From: Nocardioides caeni
GTDB taxonomy: Bacteria; Actinomycetota; Actinomycetes; Propionibacteriales; Nocardioidaceae
Assembly (NCBI RefSeq): GCF_004912195.1
Contig: NZ_STGW01000001.1
Location: forward strand, 521,552 to 585,551
Direction of reading: 5' to 3'
DNA length: 64,000 nucleotides
The notes beneath the pieces are model-generated. The model was given only the letters and a program-made list of their open reading frames with translations, had not been told where the DNA came from and searched no databases. Made by a program: the position numbers and the translations under genes. Shown in pieces: positions 61,921 through 64,000 of this stretch (its first letter is position 1; the number at the start of each line of letters is the position of its first letter).

Positions 61921-63725
61921 GCACCACACTGCGCACGGGCGAGGAGCTCGGTGCGATGGAGACGATCCGCCGCGGGATCCGGCACTCGCCGGAGCTGCGC
62001 GACGGACTCGGCTGGACCCTGTTCCTCGCCGTCCTGGCATCCGTCGGTCAGGTGGTCGTGCCGATCGCCGTCCAGCAGACGATCGACCACGGGCTGCGCG
62101 GTGAGGGCGGACCCGACGTCGGCTACACGACCTGGCTGGCGGTGCTCGCGGGCCTCGCGATCGCGGTGACCAGCTGGGCGTCGTACGCCATGACCGCGCG
62201 GCTCTTCTCGGCCGCCGAGCACGGGTTGGCGACGCTGCGGGTCAAGGCGTTCCGCCACGTCCACGACCTGCCGCTGCTGACCCAGAACACCGAGCGCCGC
62301 GGGTCCCTGGTCTCCCGCGTGACCAGCGACGTCGACCAGGTCAGCCAGTTCCTCGTCTTCGGCGGCCTGCTGTTCATCGTCAGCATCGGGCAGATCCTGA
62401 TCGCCACCGTCGTGATGGTCTTCTACAGCTGGCAGCTCGCCCTGGTGGTGTGGCTCTGCTTCGCGCCGCTCTTCCTCAGCCTGCGCTACTTCCAGCGCAA
62501 GCTCTCCGCCGCCTACGGGACCGTACGACGCCAGGTCGGCGTGCTGCTCTCGGCGGTGTCGGAGCCGGTGGTCGGCGCGGCGGTCGTGAAGGCCTACGCG
62601 ATCGAGGACCGGACGCAGGAGCGCATCGACGCCGCCATCGACGTCCACAAGGCGGCCAGCACGAGGGCGCAGGGGTTCACGGCGTTCTCGTTCAGCCTCG
62701 GCGGGATCTCGGCCGGCTTCGCCAACGCCGGGGTCCTGATCGTCGGCATCTGGCTCGGCCAGGGTCATCTGCTGGGGGACTGGGGCGAGACCATCACCGC
62801 GGGCGAGGTGCTGGCCTTCGCGTTCCTGGTGACCCTTTTCGTCGGACCGGTCCAGATGGGCACCCAGATCCTCACCGACGCCCAGAACGCGATCGCCGGC
62901 TGGCGCCGCGTGATCGGCATCCTGGACACCCCGGCCGACCTGGTCGATCCCGGCCCCGACGGCGAGGTCCTGCCGAAGGGCGCGATCGACGTCCGCTTCG
63001 ACGACGTCTCGTTCGCCTACCCGGGCGGCGTCGAGGTCCTCAGCGACATCGAGCTGGTGGTCCCGGCGGGCCAGCGGGTCGCGGTCGTGGGGGAGACCGG
63101 CTCCGGCAAGTCCACGATCGCCAAGCTGCTCACCCGACTGATGGACCCCAGCCGGGGTCGCGTCCTGCTCGACGGCATCGACCTGCGCGAGGTCGCTGAG
63201 ACCGCGCTGCGCCGCAGCGTCGTGCTCGTCCCGCAGGAGGGCTTCCTCTTCGACGACACCCTCGCCGCCAACGTGCGCTACGGCCGCCTCGGCGCGACCG
63301 TGGAGGAGATCCGCGAGGCGGCCGATGCGCTGGGCCTCGGCGACTGGTTGGCCGGGCTGCCCGACGGCACCGGGACGCAGGTCGGCCAGCGCGGCGAGTC
63401 GCTGTCGGCCGGGGAGCGGCAGCTGGTCGCGCTCCTGCGGGCACAGCTCGCCGATCCCGACCTGCTGGTCCTCGACGAGGCGACGAGCGCCGTCGACCCT
63501 CAGCTCGAGACCAGCATCGGCCGCGCCCTGGAGCGCCTGATGAGTGGACGCACCTCCGTCACGATCGCCCATCGCCTCTCCACCGCCGAGGCCGCCGACG
63601 TCGTCGTGGTCGTCGATCGGGGGCGGATCGTGCAGCACGGACCGCATGCCGAGCTGGTCCGGCAGGCCGGATCGGCCTATGCCCGGTTGCACACCAGCTG
63701 GGTCGCCCAGCACGCCCCTCGGTGA
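61917..63725 (+). CDS. ABC exporter subunit with catalytic ATP site
   Basis: A 602-aa half transporter: six TM helices (about 30-310), nucleotide-binding domain with Walker A GETGSGKST (about 391), Walker B LLVLDEATSAVD with catalytic Glu, and the His switch IAHRLST. Its signature motif is LSAGERQ rather than LSGGQ. In the dimer this weak signature faces the degenerate Walker B of the first subunit, so one site is inert and the other active, as in TM287/288 or BmrCD. GTG overlaps the upstream stop. Confidence 0.92.
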   Translation: MSTTLRTGEELGAMETIRRGIRHSPELRDGLGWTLFLAVLASVGQVVVPIAVQQTIDHGLRGEGGPDVGYTTWLAVLAGLAIAVTSWASYAMTARLFSAAEHGLATLRVKAFRHVHDLPLLTQNTERRGSLVSRVTSDVDQVSQFLVFGGLLFIVSIGQILIATVVMVFYSWQLALVVWLCFAPLFLSLRYFQRKLSAAYGTVRRQVGVLLSAVSEPVVGAAVVKAYAIEDRTQERIDAAIDVHKAASTRAQGFTAFSFSLGGISAGFANAGVLIVGIWLGQGHLLGDWGETITAGEVLAFAFLVTLFVGPVQMGTQILTDAQNAIAGWRRVIGILDTPADLVDPGPDGEVLPKGAIDVRFDDVSFAYPGGVEVLSDIELVVPAGQRVAVVGETGSGKSTIAKLLTRLMDPSRGRVLLDGIDLREVAETALRRSVVLVPQEGFLFDDTLAANVRYGRLGATVEEIREAADALGLGDWLAGLPDGTGTQVGQRGESLSAGERQLVALLRAQLADPDLLVLDEATSAVDPQLETSIGRALERLMSGRTSVTIAHRLSTAEAADVVVVVDRGRIVQHGPHAELVRQAGSAYARLHTSWVAQHAPR

Positions 63726-63755
63726 CGGCGTGACGGACGACGGGATAATGGTCGG

Positions 63756-64000
63756 GTGAGTGTCTCCCTCGATCCCGCCATCGCCGACCGCCTGCGGCGC
63801 ACGGACGACGGCCTGGTGCCCGCGATCGTCCAGCAGCACGACACCGGCGAGGTGCTGATGCTGGCGTGGATGGACGACGAGGCGCTGCACCGCACGCTGA
63901 CCACCGGCCGGGCGACGTACTGGAGCCGCAGCCGACAGGAGTACTGGGTCAAGGGAGAGACCTCCGGCAACCCCCAGCACGTCCACGAGGTGCGCCTCGA
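63756..64000 (+). CDS. hisI: Phosphoribosyl-AMP cyclohydrolase (partial, cut by window end)
   Basis: The first 81 codons of HisI, which opens the adenine ring of phosphoribosyl-AMP. [47 protein letters not shown] match the family start; the zinc Cys residues lie beyond the window. GTG 63756; GATAAT 6 bases upstream may be a leaderless -10. It is separated from hisF by about 6 kb of unrelated genes. Confidence 0.9.
   Translation, partial: MSVSLDPAIADRLRRTDDGLVPAIVQQHDTGEVLMLAWMDDEALHRTLTTGRATYWSRSRQEYWVKGETSGNPQHVHEVRL

Noticed and set aside
60076-63986. Two long minus-strand frames opposite the ABC exporter genes
   Set aside because: Antisense shadows of clear ABC transporter sequences.
1-64000. 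tRNA, rRNA, prophage or restriction/defence systems
   Set aside because: Intergenic gaps were read for cloverleaf-like and conserved rRNA sequence and none was seen; no integrase, phage or nuclease-defence gene was recognised apart from the RNase/barstar pair.

Overview
The window is about 70% G+C, densely coded chromosomal DNA from an actinobacterium. Gene content and order point to Nocardioidaceae, most like Nocardioides, though the exact taxon is inference. Pointers are a PknL/Rv2175c-type pair, idsA, metF, DUF3040, a complete dcw cell-wall/division cluster running into sepF-yggT-divIVA, a PriA-type HisA, and many genes whose start codon lies 6-7 nt after a TANNNT hexamer, as expected for leaderless transcripts. 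The order from the DAHP synthase gene through divIVA broadly follows the Mycobacterium tuberculosis segment Rv2178c to Rv2145c as I recall it.

Layout. (1) 1-9 kb: TetR regulator, coiled-coil protein, phosphofructokinase with the pyrophosphate-type signature, APC permease, class II DAHP synthase, threonine aldolase, a zinc-ribbon membrane protein and an EamA exporter. (2) 8.6-16.5 kb: PASTA Ser/Thr kinase divergent from an Rv2175c-like DNA-binding protein, an RNase Sa-like secreted or anchored RNase with its barstar inhibitor, polyprenyl synthase, MTHFR, a phytoene-desaturase-like oxidoreductase, and a YbaK protein. (3) 16.5-19.6 kb: a HEPN protein, a methyltransferase and DNA polymerase IV behind a perfect LexA box, then DUF3040. 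(4) 19.6-20.26 kb: a 665-bp non-coding island of direct, inverted and palindromic repeats. (5) 20.3-24.9 kb, minus strand: moxR - DUF58 - transglutaminase operon.

(6) 25.1-44.3 kb: the dcw cluster mraZ, a 56-aa membrane ORF, rsmH, ftsL, ftsI, murE, murF, mraY, murD, ftsW, murG, murC, ftsQ, ftsZ, pgeF, yggS, sepF, yggT, divIVA, closed by a strong hairpin. These genes make lipid II in the cytoplasm, move it to the outside, crosslink it at the septum and place the division and polar-growth machinery. The mraZ-rsmH interval can fold into a long nested RNA stem. (7) 44.4-51.2 kb: TraR/DksA protein with a Lys/Ala histone-like tail, lspA, rluD, dnaE and a membrane protein. (8) 51.2-57.6 kb: YbaK deacylase and LON-domain protein divergent from hisD-hisC-hisB-hisH-priA-hisF. 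A mobile palindromic repeat lies inside the hisC reading frame and a related copy lies between hisB and hisH. (9) 57.7-64 kb: three small secreted or lipoprotein genes, a membrane protein, an asymmetric heterodimeric ABC exporter, then hisI, cut by the window edge and so split from the rest of the his operon by about 6 kb.

The points most worth following up are the in-frame repeat insertion in hisC, the structured mraZ-rsmH leader with its unannotated 56-aa ORF, the SOS-box HEPN/methyltransferase/DinB operon, the chromosomal RNase-barstar pair, the ftsW gene without an ordinary start codon, and the predicted PPi-dependent phosphofructokinase. I saw no tRNA, rRNA, CRISPR array, transposase or prophage.
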